DNA of 64,000 bases. Source: Bacteroidales bacterium (GTDB lineage Bacteria; Bacteroidota; Bacteroidia; Bacteroidales; P3). Below, piece by piece: positions 49,371 through 58,475 of the stretch; positions within the stretch are counted from its first letter, which is position 1, and each line of letters starts with the position of its first letter. Below the pieces are notes generated by a model that saw only the letters and a program-made list of their open reading frames with translations, had not been told where the DNA came from and ran no database searches. Both the position numbers and the translations under genes were made by a program. The DNA is taken from NCBI GenBank assembly GCA_017561155.1, contig JAFZDP010000006.1, positions 1-64,000 on the forward strand. Direction: 5' to 3'.

Positions 49371-52295
49371 TTACTGTACAACTATTTCGTCGATAAACAA
49401 CCACGACGGTTCGCCGGCACTTACGTGCCATTCGGGCATCTTACCGTAGTTTACGGCTCTTACTCGTACATAGCGTGCTTGAGCATGGCCGTTTACAACA
49501 AAGTTTGCTGTGGTTACATCTTGTTCCACGTAGGGGTGTTTGTTTTCGTATTCACCAAATGGAATGAAGTTTTCTCCATCGTTGCTCACTTCTACCACCA
49601 TCTTTCTTGGATAGAATATCCATGGACGACATTCTTGCAAGAAGCCTGCAGATACTTTTCTTACAGGTTTGGTCTTCAAAAGGTCTATTGTTACATAGCA
49701 GTCGTCGCCCCAAAAACCTTGCCAACCTCCAAGACGATAGTTGCTGTTGCCTCTAAAGTTGTCTATCAACGACTCGTCTCCGCGATCGGAATATTGTGGT
49801 TGATAGTTGGTGTGGTAGGTAATCTTTTTGTCTTGCGAGTATTTTACCAAGTTGCATTCTGCCACTTTGCTATAGCCGTCGGCTTCGTTGTATGCCACTG
49901 CTTTTATCGAAGCATTGTTTTTAAGTAGCATAGGTTCGGTATATCTTGCCGACGCTGTAGTAGGCTCGCTGCCATCTGTAGTGTAGTAGATAGCGTTGTC
50001 TTTCTCGCTCGAAGTGCATTTTATTTCAAGCAAAATGGAATCTTTGAACACTTTCGACGATGTGGAGAAGTATGGTACTGTTGTAGCTTTGGCATCTATC
50101 TTGCTTGTCGGACAATCTTCTTTTGCCACACCAAACTCCATGTTAGGCTTGCTGCTCATGGTAAATTCTATGGTAGCACCGTCTTTGATGTCGTTGTAAG
50201 TAATGTAGGATTTGGTGTAGTCGTTGCCGTTAAGCTTTACAGATTTTATGTATTTGTTGTTGTCGCTTTGGTTTTTGGCTACTATAACTATATCTTTTCC
50301 ATTTTCGAGATGTATGGTAGCTTTGTCGAACATTGGCGAGCCAAACACATATTGGTTGTCGCCGGGACATACTGGATAGAAACCTAAAGCACTCATTACA
50401 TACCATGCACTCATCTGTCCGCAGTCTTCGTTACCGCAAAGTCCGTCGGGTTTAGAGGTATATAATGTTTGCATAATCTTTCTGGTAAGCTCTTGAGTTT
50501 TCCAAGGTTTACCCAAATAAGCATAAAGATAAGCAGCATGGTGGCTTGGCTCGTTACCGTGTGCATATTGTCCTACCATACCGGTAATATCCACTTGTTT
50601 GCGTCCACCCATATCCGACGAGGTGTTGAACAACGAATCCAAGAAACATTCCATCACATCGTTTCCACCTCTCATAGCTACGAATGTTTCAAAATCGTGT
50701 GGCACGTAAGTGCTGTATTGCCACGAGTTGCCTTCGGTAAAGTGGTTGTTTACTTCGGTTGGATCGAATGGTTCAAGGAATCCGCCGTTTATCTTGGCTC
50801 TCATAAATCCGTCTTCGTCCAATATGTTTTTCCAGTTTTGGCAACGTGTCATAAATTCGTTGTATACTGCAGTATCGCCAATTTCTTTTGCAAACATGGC
50901 TATACACCAATCGTCGTAGGCATATTCCAAAGTCTTGCTCACGCTTTCGTGTTCCATATCGCCGGGCACATAGCCGTATTTTCCATATTCCGGACGTCCC
51001 AACTTAGGCAGTTTTGCCGAATGCACCATAGCTTGAAGCATTTCTTGCTTGTCGTAGTTACATATACCTTTCATGTAAGCATCGAATATAACAGGTACAG
51101 AGTGGTAGCCTATCATACACCAAGTTTCGTAGGCCGAAAGTTCCCATACCGGTAGCACTCCCCCTTGTTTGTAGAAGGTCATGAACGAATAAAGGAAGTC
51201 TTCGGTACGTTTTTGGTCTATTATATTCATAAGAGGATGCAATGTGCGGTAGGTATCCCATAAAGAGAATACGGTGTAAACTTCTCTGCCATTGTCTACG
51301 GTATGTATTTCTTTGTCTTGCCCCAAGTATTTACCATCTATGTCGGTAAATGAATAAGGAGCAGTAAAAGAGTGATACATTGCAGTGTAGAAGTTCTTCT
51401 TAATTTCTTCGTTGTCGCTTTCTACTTCTATCTTTGAAAGTTCTTTGTTCCAACAGTTATAAGCATCGCTTTTCACCTTGTCGAAGTCGAAACCGTCTAT
51501 TTCTTTTTGGTTATTGGCTGCACCTTCTTCGTTTACTGCCGATATTGCCACTTTAACAACTACTTGTTTCACACTGTCTGCAAAATATACAAGGGCTTTG
51601 CAGTTGTCGTCTGTTATTTGCTCTACTTCTGTAGTCAGGCTGTCGTTTGTGTAAAACTTAACACCTTCGATAGGCACAGATGTTTCTAACGAGAATGCTA
51701 TGTGCTGTTCGGTGTTCCAAGCTGTAGACACTCTATATCCCGACAATGACTTACCATCATATTTAATTCCCGACGACAAAGTCTTGTCTCTGTGTTGCAT
51801 ATCCACCACAATACCTTTCTTGTCATCGGTGGGGAAGGTGTAACGATGCACACCTACATATTTGCCTGCAGTAAGTTCGGCTTTTATTCCGTTGTTCAAC
51901 AATACGGAGTAGTAGCCCGGAGTAGCTGTTTCGTTTTTGTGCGAGAATGCTGCCGAATATTCGGTGTTCTTTACCGAACCGTCGCCTTCGAATGGCATTA
52001 CAAGCACGTCGCCATAGTCGGAACAGCCTGTTCCGCTAAGGTGTGTATGTGTGAAACCATATACCACAGTGTCGGAATAGTGGTATCCAGAGCATCCGTC
52101 CCAACCATCCAAACGAGTGTCGGGGCTTAGCTGAACAGCACCGAAAGGCACTAATGCTCCCGGGAAAGTGTGTCCGTGGAAGTCTGTACCTACTAGTGGG
52201 TCGGCATATTCTACAGGTTGTTTGTTGGATTGGCAACCTGCTGCCAAAAGCAATATAAATGCTGCTAACGTCAAAAATATATTTTTATGAGTCAT
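49371..52295 (-). CDS. GH92 family alpha-mannosidase lipoprotein with hexosaminidase-like and F5/8-type C domains
   Basis: 974 residues. The signal ends with a lipobox (LLAAGC, Cys at about 21). The GH92 catalytic module spans about residues 28-730, with the family start VEYADPLVGTDFHGHTFPGALVPFGAVQLSPDT, GCSGYHYSD, TFSLWDTYRTLHPL, and GNEDCGQMSAWYVMSALGFYPVCPG, which carries the catalytic Glu. After it come a chitobiase C-terminal-like domain (IYYTTDGSEPTTASARYTEPM) and an F5/8 type C (discoidin) domain (to the end) that may bind sugar. GH92 enzymes are exo-alpha-mannosidases acting on host or yeast glycans, usually in the envelope of Bacteroidetes. It begins 32 bases after the Omp85-like gene. 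Confidence 0.93.
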   Translation of the reverse strand: MTHKNIFLTLAAFILLLAAGCQSNKQPVEYADPLVGTDFHGHTFPGALVPFGAVQLSPDTRLDGWDGCSGYHYSDTVVYGFTHTHLSGTGCSDYGDVLVMPFEGDGSVKNTEYSAAFSHKNETATPGYYSVLLNNGIKAELTAGKYVGVHRYTFPTDDKKGIVVDMQHRDKTLSSGIKYDGKSLSGYRVSTAWNTEQHIAFSLETSVPIEGVKFYTNDSLTTEVEQITDDNCKALVYFADSVKQVVVKVAISAVNEEGAANNQKEIDGFDFDKVKSDAYNCWNKELSKIEVESDNEEIKKNFYTAMYHSFTAPYSFTDIDGKYLGQDKEIHTVDNGREVYTVFSLWDTYRTLHPLMNIIDQKRTEDFLYSFMTFYKQGGVLPVWELSAYETWCMIGYHSVPVIFDAYMKGICNYDKQEMLQAMVHSAKLPKLGRPEYGKYGYVPGDMEHESVSKTLEYAYDDWCIAMFAKEIGDTAVYNEFMTRCQNWKNILDEDGFMRAKINGGFLEPFDPTEVNNHFTEGNSWQYSTYVPHDFETFVAMRGGNDVMECFLDSLFNTSSDMGGRKQVDITGMVGQYAHGNEPSHHAAYLYAYLGKPWKTQELTRKIMQTLYTSKPDGLCGNEDCGQMSAWYVMSALGFYPVCPGDNQYVFGSPMFDKATIHLENGKDIVIVAKNQSDNNKYIKSVKLNGNDYTKSYITYNDIKDGATIEFTMSSKPNMEFGVAKEDCPTSKIDAKATTVPYFSTSSKVFKDSILLEIKCTSSEKDNAIYYTTDGSEPTTASARYTEPMLLKNNASIKAVAYNEADGYSKVAECNLVKYSQDKKITYHTNYQPQYSDRGDESLIDNFRGNSNYRLGGWQGFWGDDCYVTIDLLKTKPVRKVSAGFLQECRPWIFYPRKMVVEVSNDGENFIPFGEYENKHPYVEQDVTTANFVVNGHAQARYVRVRAVNYGKMPEWHVSAGEPSWLFIDEIVVQ

Positions 52296-52327
52296 GTTTT
52301 ATGTTTTATAAATGTAATCAAAAGGTT

Positions 52328-53707
52328 TTAAAACATATAACCTATCTTTATATATAGGTTGGAAACTTTTCCATTGTCGGCTTTGTTTAGAGGTGTTGCC
52401 CAATCTACCGACACTATAAAGTTTTCGTTCATTGCCACTTTCAATCCTACACCTACCGACATGTGAGGCTTGTAAATCAAACTCTCATCAAAGTCGAAGT
52501 AGTTGTCCAGTGTGTTTAAGTCGAACGAAGGGTCGTTTTCTTTTATATTGTTTTCTATAACGTCTTTGTCCAAAGAGTATGGTTGTAGCACCATTCCTGC
52601 ATCGAACAATGGATTAATTCCTACATAGAAGTTTTCTTTTCCAATCTTAAACTTCCATAATTTCAGTCTTAATTCAACATTGGCAAAGGCAAAACCATCG
52701 GACAATATTCTGTTGCGAACAATACCACGCAACGAGTTGCCACCGCCCAACCCTTCGTATATAACACGTTGGATAAACAGAGTATTCATATAACTATTGA
52801 TATAGAAAGGACTTTTTCCAAACATGTTTAGTTGTGTTCCCACTCTATAAGCAAACGATATATTCTCTGTTATTGGCAGGTAATGTCTAAAGTTGAAGTT
52901 AAACTTTAAGTTGTTGTATTCTTTCATATCGCCGAAAGCGGCTGTGTATGTAAGAAAAGCATCTGAATATATGCCGCGCGACGGGTTTTGTTGTTGGTTG
53001 CGAGTGTCGTATGTTAAGCCGCCTCTCAGATATGGGTGCCATCCGCCTCTGGCTTCGTTTGGGCTGATGATATCCCATAGCACATATTTTTCGTACAACG
53101 ACTCTACGTCGGGCAATTGGTCTTCGGTATCTTTACCTTTGTTCAACATGTCCAAATCTACCTCGCCAACGTTGTATCCAAGTACGCCTGCTCCGTAGTT
53201 CAAATACCAACTATCCGTTACCGGCTTCTGCAAATCGACGGCAACTCTGAATAGGTCGCGTTTCATTTTGTAGAAAGCACGGCTTACATAATCGCTGCTT
53301 TTGTCGTCGGTCCATGCCGGATTGTAAACAGACTGATAGCCGTTGAAACCATAAAAGTCGGATAGTGCATCCGGTAGATATGTTACATCTACCGTCAAGC
53401 GGTGATTTGGAATAGCATACTTAGAATCGTAGAAGAAACGAAATACTCCATATTGTTTGGTTGTATACGACGCTTCAAGATACAACGAATGCAAATACTC
53501 AGGATATGTAGAACCATCGCCAAAGTAGTATATATTGGTCAGTGCACCGTACTGAAAACCGTAGTCGGCATCGTATGAAACGCTTGGCAACGCACCGAAA
53601 GTCCAACCTTTGCGTATATTCTTGGTTGCTGTCGTGTCTGAACTTTGTGCAACAAGTGTGCCAACACAACATGCACACAACAATATGCTAAGTAATGTTT
53701 TTCTCAT
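52328..53707 (-). CDS. Omp85/BamA-TamA family outer-membrane barrel without POTRA domains
   Basis: 459 residues from ATG 53707 (MRKTLLSILLCACCVGTLVAQ), a signal peptide with cleavage near VAQ. The open frame extends to 53950 in antisense to the next gene, without protein character, so it is rejected. The barrel begins soon after the signal (WTFGALPSVSYDADYGFQYG) and holds the Omp85 motifs (YEGLGGGNSLRGIVRNR, then FANVELRLKLW, and the closing VSNLYIKIGYMF). No room is left for POTRA domains. POTRA-less barrels in Bacteroidetes may secrete or insert lipoproteins; the next gene is a GH92 lipoprotein, and a role in its export would be inference. It follows the DUF819 gene by 11 bases. Confidence 0.85.
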   Translation of the reverse strand: MRKTLLSILLCACCVGTLVAQSSDTTATKNIRKGWTFGALPSVSYDADYGFQYGALTNIYYFGDGSTYPEYLHSLYLEASYTTKQYGVFRFFYDSKYAIPNHRLTVDVTYLPDALSDFYGFNGYQSVYNPAWTDDKSSDYVSRAFYKMKRDLFRVAVDLQKPVTDSWYLNYGAGVLGYNVGEVDLDMLNKGKDTEDQLPDVESLYEKYVLWDIISPNEARGGWHPYLRGGLTYDTRNQQQNPSRGIYSDAFLTYTAAFGDMKEYNNLKFNFNFRHYLPITENISFAYRVGTQLNMFGKSPFYINSYMNTLFIQRVIYEGLGGGNSLRGIVRNRILSDGFAFANVELRLKLWKFKIGKENFYVGINPLFDAGMVLQPYSLDKDVIENNIKENDPSFDLNTLDNYFDFDESLIYKPHMSVGVGLKVAMNENFIVSVDWATPLNKADNGKVSNLYIKIGYMF

Positions 53708-53718
53708 ATTCTTTTTGT

Positions 53719-54885
53719 TTACAAGTTTGGTAATATTACAGACATAAGTACTCCGAGATAAGTGCCCACAGCATATCCGATAAGTCCTATGACTATTCCG
53801 CTGATTAGTACTTTCTTGTTTCTCATGGCACCTACTACAGGTGGAATAAAAGGAGGAGAGCATAGCATACCCACTATTGCCACTGTAAACAAGTCGCCAC
53901 TTACTTTGAACAAACGGCACAAAAGGAAGTGTATAAATATCGATAAGCATAGAACAACCAATACAAACCAGAATATATTGAATACGTCTTTGCTTATGCT
54001 TTGGATGTCGAACTGCGATGCTACTACAATGCTAAAGATTAGGATAAAGAACATACCCAATTCGAAGGTTTTTGGCAATTCGCGAACTTTTTGGTTGAAC
54101 GACGCTAATATACCAAGTGTTGTTATGGTAAGAATAACTACAAGTTCGTTAAGGTTTCCTGTTATCAGTATCGACAAGCCTGCGCCTATTGCCATGAACA
54201 AAAAGGAAAGGCCAAGTCCTATAAGTGTTTTTGGAAATGTACTTTTTTGAAGCATACCCTTGTAGCTTTCAAAACTTCCGTTTTCTAAGTCGTTGCCATT
54301 TATTTCTATTGTGATGCTCTTGTCGGAGTATGGCAAGAACTTACGAAATATCCTAAATCCGCCGGCTATTAGAAATACTATAAACGGGAACGTTATCAGC
54401 ATTTCGAAAGTAAGACTGGTGATAAGCAAGTTTGGGTCGATGTTTAATGCTTTGCCTATTGCAGCAAAGTTCATTGTACCTCCTGTGTATATACCTACCA
54501 TCAATGCCGACAAGTCGGGTAAATCTTGTATTTTTGAACTTTTGAATACTAGGTAGGAAATGATTACAGATGCAACTATTGCTATCAAACCACAAATCAA
54601 AGCAGTGAATGTTTTTGGCAACGATTTGGTCCAAAGTTTGAAGTTGCAGTTGAAAAGCATTAAAGGAATAGCCAATGGTACTGTGATATTCATGAACCAG
54701 TCTTGGATAGTTCTCATTTCGATACTTTCAGCAGGAGTAGGGAATAGTCCACTCAATGCCATTACAATGCCTATAAAGTAGGCAAACAATACTGTTCCTA
54801 TCTTTTGTACTATTACAAAGCGTTGGAACAATAGTATAATGATAACCGGGAAAAGTAAATAAATAAGTACTGCTGTTATCGTCAT
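53719..54885 (-). CDS. DUF819 family membrane protein
   Basis: About 388 residues from ATG 54885 (MTITAVLIYLLFPVIIILLF); the open frame reaches 54933 but the natural start is at 54885. Ten to twelve membrane segments fill the sequence. Family features are visible: GIVMALSGLFPTPAESIEMR, LMVGIYTGGTMNFAAIGKAL in the middle, and GMLCSPPFIPPVVGAMRNKKVLISGIVIGLIGYAVGTYLG at the end. DUF819 proteins are inner-membrane transporter-like proteins with no settled substrate. It is the first gene of a three-gene minus-strand operon with the Omp85-like and GH92 genes. A terminator of the upstream MFS gene lies just before it. Confidence 0.88.
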   Translation of the reverse strand: MTITAVLIYLLFPVIIILLFQRFVIVQKIGTVLFAYFIGIVMALSGLFPTPAESIEMRTIQDWFMNITVPLAIPLMLFNCNFKLWTKSLPKTFTALICGLIAIVASVIISYLVFKSSKIQDLPDLSALMVGIYTGGTMNFAAIGKALNIDPNLLITSLTFEMLITFPFIVFLIAGGFRIFRKFLPYSDKSITIEINGNDLENGSFESYKGMLQKSTFPKTLIGLGLSFLFMAIGAGLSILITGNLNELVVILTITTLGILASFNQKVRELPKTFELGMFFILIFSIVVASQFDIQSISKDVFNIFWFVLVVLCLSIFIHFLLCRLFKVSGDLFTVAIVGMLCSPPFIPPVVGAMRNKKVLISGIVIGLIGYAVGTYLGVLMSVILPNL

Positions 54886-54916
54886 ATAATAAGTATTAGT
54901 TAGTAAATAAAAACAA

Positions 54917-54959
54917 AAAAAAGTCCACTTCACTTATAACAATAGAAGTGGACTTTTTA
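54917..54959 (-). terminator. Terminator after the MFS gene
   Basis: AAAAGTCCACTTC (54919-54931) pairs exactly with GAAGTGGACTTTT (54945-54957), with further T on the minus strand. The MFS stop is at 54973 and the DUF819 gene starts at 54885, so it separates the two. Confidence 0.88.
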
Positions 54960-54972
54960 CAATTATGTATTA

Positions 54973-56631
54973 TTAGTTTTCTTTGATGTTTGGCAATTCT
55001 AGGCCAAGACCTTTCTTAGCGTCTACTCTCTTCAAGATTATACCTATTATAAGAGCAGCAACACCTAGAGAAGCAAGCATTACAAGAGGTGCTGTATAGT
55101 CGTAAGAAACAGCGGCTTCTTGCGATGATATTACACCTGTCTTAACTTTTTCTACCAATTCAGGATTTGTTTTATCCAATACTTTACCTATAAGCATTGG
55201 GAACAACCATAAGCCTATGTTTTGTATCCAGAATATTAAAGCGTATGCCGAACCGATGATTTTTTCGTCAACCAATTTTGGTACACTTGGCCACAACGAA
55301 GCAGGTACCAACGAGAACGATGCACCTAATACAAGGATAGTAATGTAAGCTACTATAGTTCCTCCGATAGCACTACCTTTGAACATTGGAAGTATGAAAG
55401 CAAATGTCAAGTGGCAAGCTATCAATAATAATGAACCTATCATAAGCATAGAAGCTGCTTTACCTTTGCGGTCTACATAGCTACCTAGTATAGGAGTGAT
55501 AGCTACTGCCAACAATGGGAATACTGCAAATATTGTTTCGGCAGTACCTCTCATATATCCCATTATACAGTATGTAATCAAAGCAACACCTGCTATGCAC
55601 ATGAACGATATTTTCAAAGATTTTTTCTTCATAAAGTTGCTTACGAAAGCAAATACAGCAACAACAAGCATGATAACATATTGTACAATAGTTACAGCAT
55701 CGCCTGCCCAGAACGAACCTTGTTCAGGAAGTTGAAGTGTAAGATTACATTGCAACATGTTTACAGCGTATTTTTGGAATGGGAAAATAGCTGAGTAGTA
55801 TAGTACGCAAAGCAATGCTACTAACCAAAATCCCATACTTGAAAGAATCTTTCCAAGGTCGCTTATTTTGAATGGATCGTCTTTTTCTTCTGCTTCGCCT
55901 GTTTGTGCATCTAGTTTTTTGTCCATAAAGAAGTAAACAACAAACATCATAAATGCAATACACAACAATATAACACCGAAAGCAACCGAACGAGATACGT
56001 CTACGCTTCCGCCTAGTTTTGCGAAGAAAGGAGAGAATATCATACATGTAGCAACACCTAAACGAGCCAATGCCATTTCAGAACCCATTGCCATTGCTGT
56101 TTCGCGGCCTTTGAACCATTTTACTATACCACGAGATACTGTGATACCTGCCATTTCAACACCACATCCGAATACCATGAATCCGATGGCTGCAACTTTA
56201 GCAGATGCTGGCATACCTTCGTAGAAAGGAGACACTCCCAACTCGTCAAAACCAGGTATATAATTTAAGTGGTTTGTAAACCAAACATCCCAAGAACTGC
56301 CTTGGAACAAGTCGGTAACTGCATACCATTTGATAGCAGCTCCCACTAGCATTACAGCACCTGATAATAGAGCGGTAAAGCGTACGCCCATTTTATCCAA
56401 AATGATACCTGCAAAGATTAAAAAGAAAACAAATACGTTCAAGAATGTTTCTGAGCCTTGCATTGTACCGAATGCAGTAGAGTCCCAGCCTCTTTCTGAT
56501 TCCATTAAATCTTTGATTGGTGATAAGATGTCCATAAAGATATATGAACAAAACATGGCCAAAGCCAACAACAGTAGGGCTATCCATCTAATAGCAGCAC
56601 TGTCTCTTAATGTAGCTATTTTTTCTGTCAT
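54973..56631 (-). CDS. Major facilitator superfamily transporter
   Basis: 552 residues with 12 or more predicted membrane segments in the inner membrane. MFS hallmarks: MESERGWDSTAFGTMQGSETFLNVFVFFLIFAGIILDKMGVR near the N-terminus, GREMAMGSEMALARLG-like loop (KGRETAMAMGSEMALARLG) and PILGSYVDRKGKAASM in the second half. A central cytoplasmic loop (AQTGEAEEKDDPFKISDLG) divides the two bundles. The overall type fits MFS nitrate/organic-anion or sugar-phosphate transporters, but no residue set fixes the substrate. A -7 box TAACTTTG on the minus strand is at plus 56709-56716. Single gene. Confidence 0.88.
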   Translation of the reverse strand: MTEKIATLRDSAAIRWIALLLLALAMFCSYIFMDILSPIKDLMESERGWDSTAFGTMQGSETFLNVFVFFLIFAGIILDKMGVRFTALLSGAVMLVGAAIKWYAVTDLFQGSSWDVWFTNHLNYIPGFDELGVSPFYEGMPASAKVAAIGFMVFGCGVEMAGITVSRGIVKWFKGRETAMAMGSEMALARLGVATCMIFSPFFAKLGGSVDVSRSVAFGVILLCIAFMMFVVYFFMDKKLDAQTGEAEEKDDPFKISDLGKILSSMGFWLVALLCVLYYSAIFPFQKYAVNMLQCNLTLQLPEQGSFWAGDAVTIVQYVIMLVVAVFAFVSNFMKKKSLKISFMCIAGVALITYCIMGYMRGTAETIFAVFPLLAVAITPILGSYVDRKGKAASMLMIGSLLLIACHLTFAFILPMFKGSAIGGTIVAYITILVLGASFSLVPASLWPSVPKLVDEKIIGSAYALIFWIQNIGLWLFPMLIGKVLDKTNPELVEKVKTGVISSQEAAVSYDYTAPLVMLASLGVAALIIGIILKRVDAKKGLGLELPNIKEN

Positions 56632-56708
56632 CTTTTATTTATTTTTAGTTTGTACTGACGATTGCATGGCAACCATCGTTATTAAAATAATTTATTTACA
56701 TTAAAGTG

Positions 56709-56716
56709 CAAAGTTA
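56709..56716 (-). promoter_or_regulatory. Bacteroidetes -7 box for the MFS gene
   Basis: CAAAGTTA on the plus strand reads TAACTTTG on the minus strand, 78 bases before ATG 56631. No clear -33. Confidence 0.5.
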
Positions 56717-56828
56717 CATATTTATTTTCAATTAGATGATATTTTTATTCATATAATTTTCATTGTTCTATAAATAAGAATATTACAAATTGAAAAAATA
56801 ATGTCGAAACATGTATTTTTAGTGCTGA

Positions 56829-58409
56829 TTAGCTGATAATTTTGTCTTTTTTAATGCTAAAAAGAAGGAAAAAGAATGTAGAAAATAGGCAGCCTGCGGC
56901 TGTTTCCAGTGTGTCTTCGCTTAGAAACGACAGCATAAATATACAGAAATAAGCGATAAACAAACTAGACGAAAATAGTTTTTGTTTTCGTATTGCGTAG
57001 GCGAATGCCACAACAATAATTGTTGTTCCTATTATTCCGAAGGTTAGCAAAAATGTCAAAAATTGGTTGTGTGTACGCATATTCGAATCTTTTAGTTCGG
57101 AGTTGTTTTGTGCCAGTTTTGTTTTTATTTGGTCTTCTACATCTCCCGTGCCTACGCCAAACATTGGATGGGCGGCAAAAATGCTCCAACTATTGTTCCA
57201 CAATTCGAAGCGTTGCAGCATCGACGAGTTTTTCACTGTGTGGTAATGACGATAGTTTTCGTATTCAAACAGTAGTCTGTACACCATCTGTGGCACTACA
57301 TTTGTGCTTGCTTCGTGCACTGTGGCTTTGCCCATTTCTATGGCTTTTATGTCTTTGGCTGTCAGAGCAGATATTCCCAAACTATCTTTTGTCAGCCCTT
57401 TCGAGTTTAGGTATCTTATCAATGTTGGCTTTATGGGGTAGCCGTTTAGTGTTTCGTCGGTGAGCTTTTGGGTGCTTACGGTGTTCCATGCACTTTCCAG
57501 TTCTGTGTGGCAGATGTAGTTGTTTAAGTAGTTGCCACATTCCACAAAGTTGTCTTGTAGGTGTTCGTAGGGGTTGCCATTGGCTGTCTTGCTCTGCAAT
57601 GGCTCTGTCGATAGAGGTGACAAATTGTAGTAGTTGTATGTATAATATAGTAGGGTAGAGCATAGAGTTGCTACAATTATGGTTGTTCCGCCGACGAAAA
57701 TATATTTTATTGCTCTGCTTTTTATGTATCTCAAACGTAGAAATCCAAGTATGCAACACGTTGCAAGCAGTATTACAAAACCTGTATATGATTGTAGCAG
57801 TAGCAAGTATCCAACAAACCATACTACTGCAAACAGCAGCAGTGTTATGTATGTTTTTCGTTTGCCGGTGCTTAGTTTATATTTGTTGTTGTGCAAGTCT
57901 ATTATGTATTTGCTTGATACAAATATTACCAAACAGGCATTTAGTGCCAAACGGATATGCGAGATAAAGGGGAACAAACTGCGGTACGGCGTTTCGGGGT
58001 GTAGTATATGATTGGTCCAACTATAAGCCGAAACAACAAACATTGTAATACTATATATAATTAATATAGTGTTTATCTTTTTCGACGATATAGTTTCGGA
58101 TGTTAGCAACACCAATGGCAGTATTAGCAATGGCAGTTTTTTTCGCAAGTCGGTAAGTGCGTAGTCGAAGTTGGAAGAGAATGCCACCCATACTATGTGT
58201 ACTATAAATAAAATTCCAAACGCCCATAGCAACGGATTGTTTTTTGCTTTGACGATTTTTTCTTTCCACCTACCTTCCACCAGCCAGTTCAGCATCAGGA
58301 AAATCTGTGCTGCACTCATCAGAAAGTTTGATGTAGGTATGGCAACAACTAGCACTATTAGCAATGCAAAATATATATTACTATGCCACAATGTACGAGA
58401 TGTTGCCAT
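56829..58409 (-). CDS. O-antigen ligase/polymerase family membrane protein
   Basis: 526 residues with about 12 membrane segments and one large periplasmic loop (roughly residues 265-395) carrying ENYRHYHTVKNSSMLQRFELWNNSW, followed by the Wzy_C/WaaL signature AHPMFGVGTGDVEDQI and NMRTHNQFLTFLLTFGIIGT. The layout and H-N-Q-F-L motif mark the O-antigen ligase/polymerase superfamily that joins polysaccharide to lipid A or polymerises repeat units in the inner membrane. Whether it is ligase or polymerase is not decided. It starts 66 bases after the CtpA gene stop on the minus strand order; a possible pair. Confidence 0.85.
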   Translation of the reverse strand: MATSRTLWHSNIYFALLIVLVVAIPTSNFLMSAAQIFLMLNWLVEGRWKEKIVKAKNNPLLWAFGILFIVHIVWVAFSSNFDYALTDLRKKLPLLILPLVLLTSETISSKKINTILIIYSITMFVVSAYSWTNHILHPETPYRSLFPFISHIRLALNACLVIFVSSKYIIDLHNNKYKLSTGKRKTYITLLLFAVVWFVGYLLLLQSYTGFVILLATCCILGFLRLRYIKSRAIKYIFVGGTTIIVATLCSTLLYYTYNYYNLSPLSTEPLQSKTANGNPYEHLQDNFVECGNYLNNYICHTELESAWNTVSTQKLTDETLNGYPIKPTLIRYLNSKGLTKDSLGISALTAKDIKAIEMGKATVHEASTNVVPQMVYRLLFEYENYRHYHTVKNSSMLQRFELWNNSWSIFAAHPMFGVGTGDVEDQIKTKLAQNNSELKDSNMRTHNQFLTFLLTFGIIGTTIIVVAFAYAIRKQKLFSSSLFIAYFCIFMLSFLSEDTLETAAGCLFSTFFFLLFSIKKDKIIS

Positions 58410-58475
58410 ACTATTTCTTATTGGTTATTGTCAATGTGCTGCACACATATATATATATATCGTGTGCTTTATGTT

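Noticed and set aside
53708..53950. N-terminal extension of the Omp85-like gene
   Set aside because: The extension overlaps the DUF819 gene in antisense and would bury a good signal peptide; ATG 53707 is the natural start.
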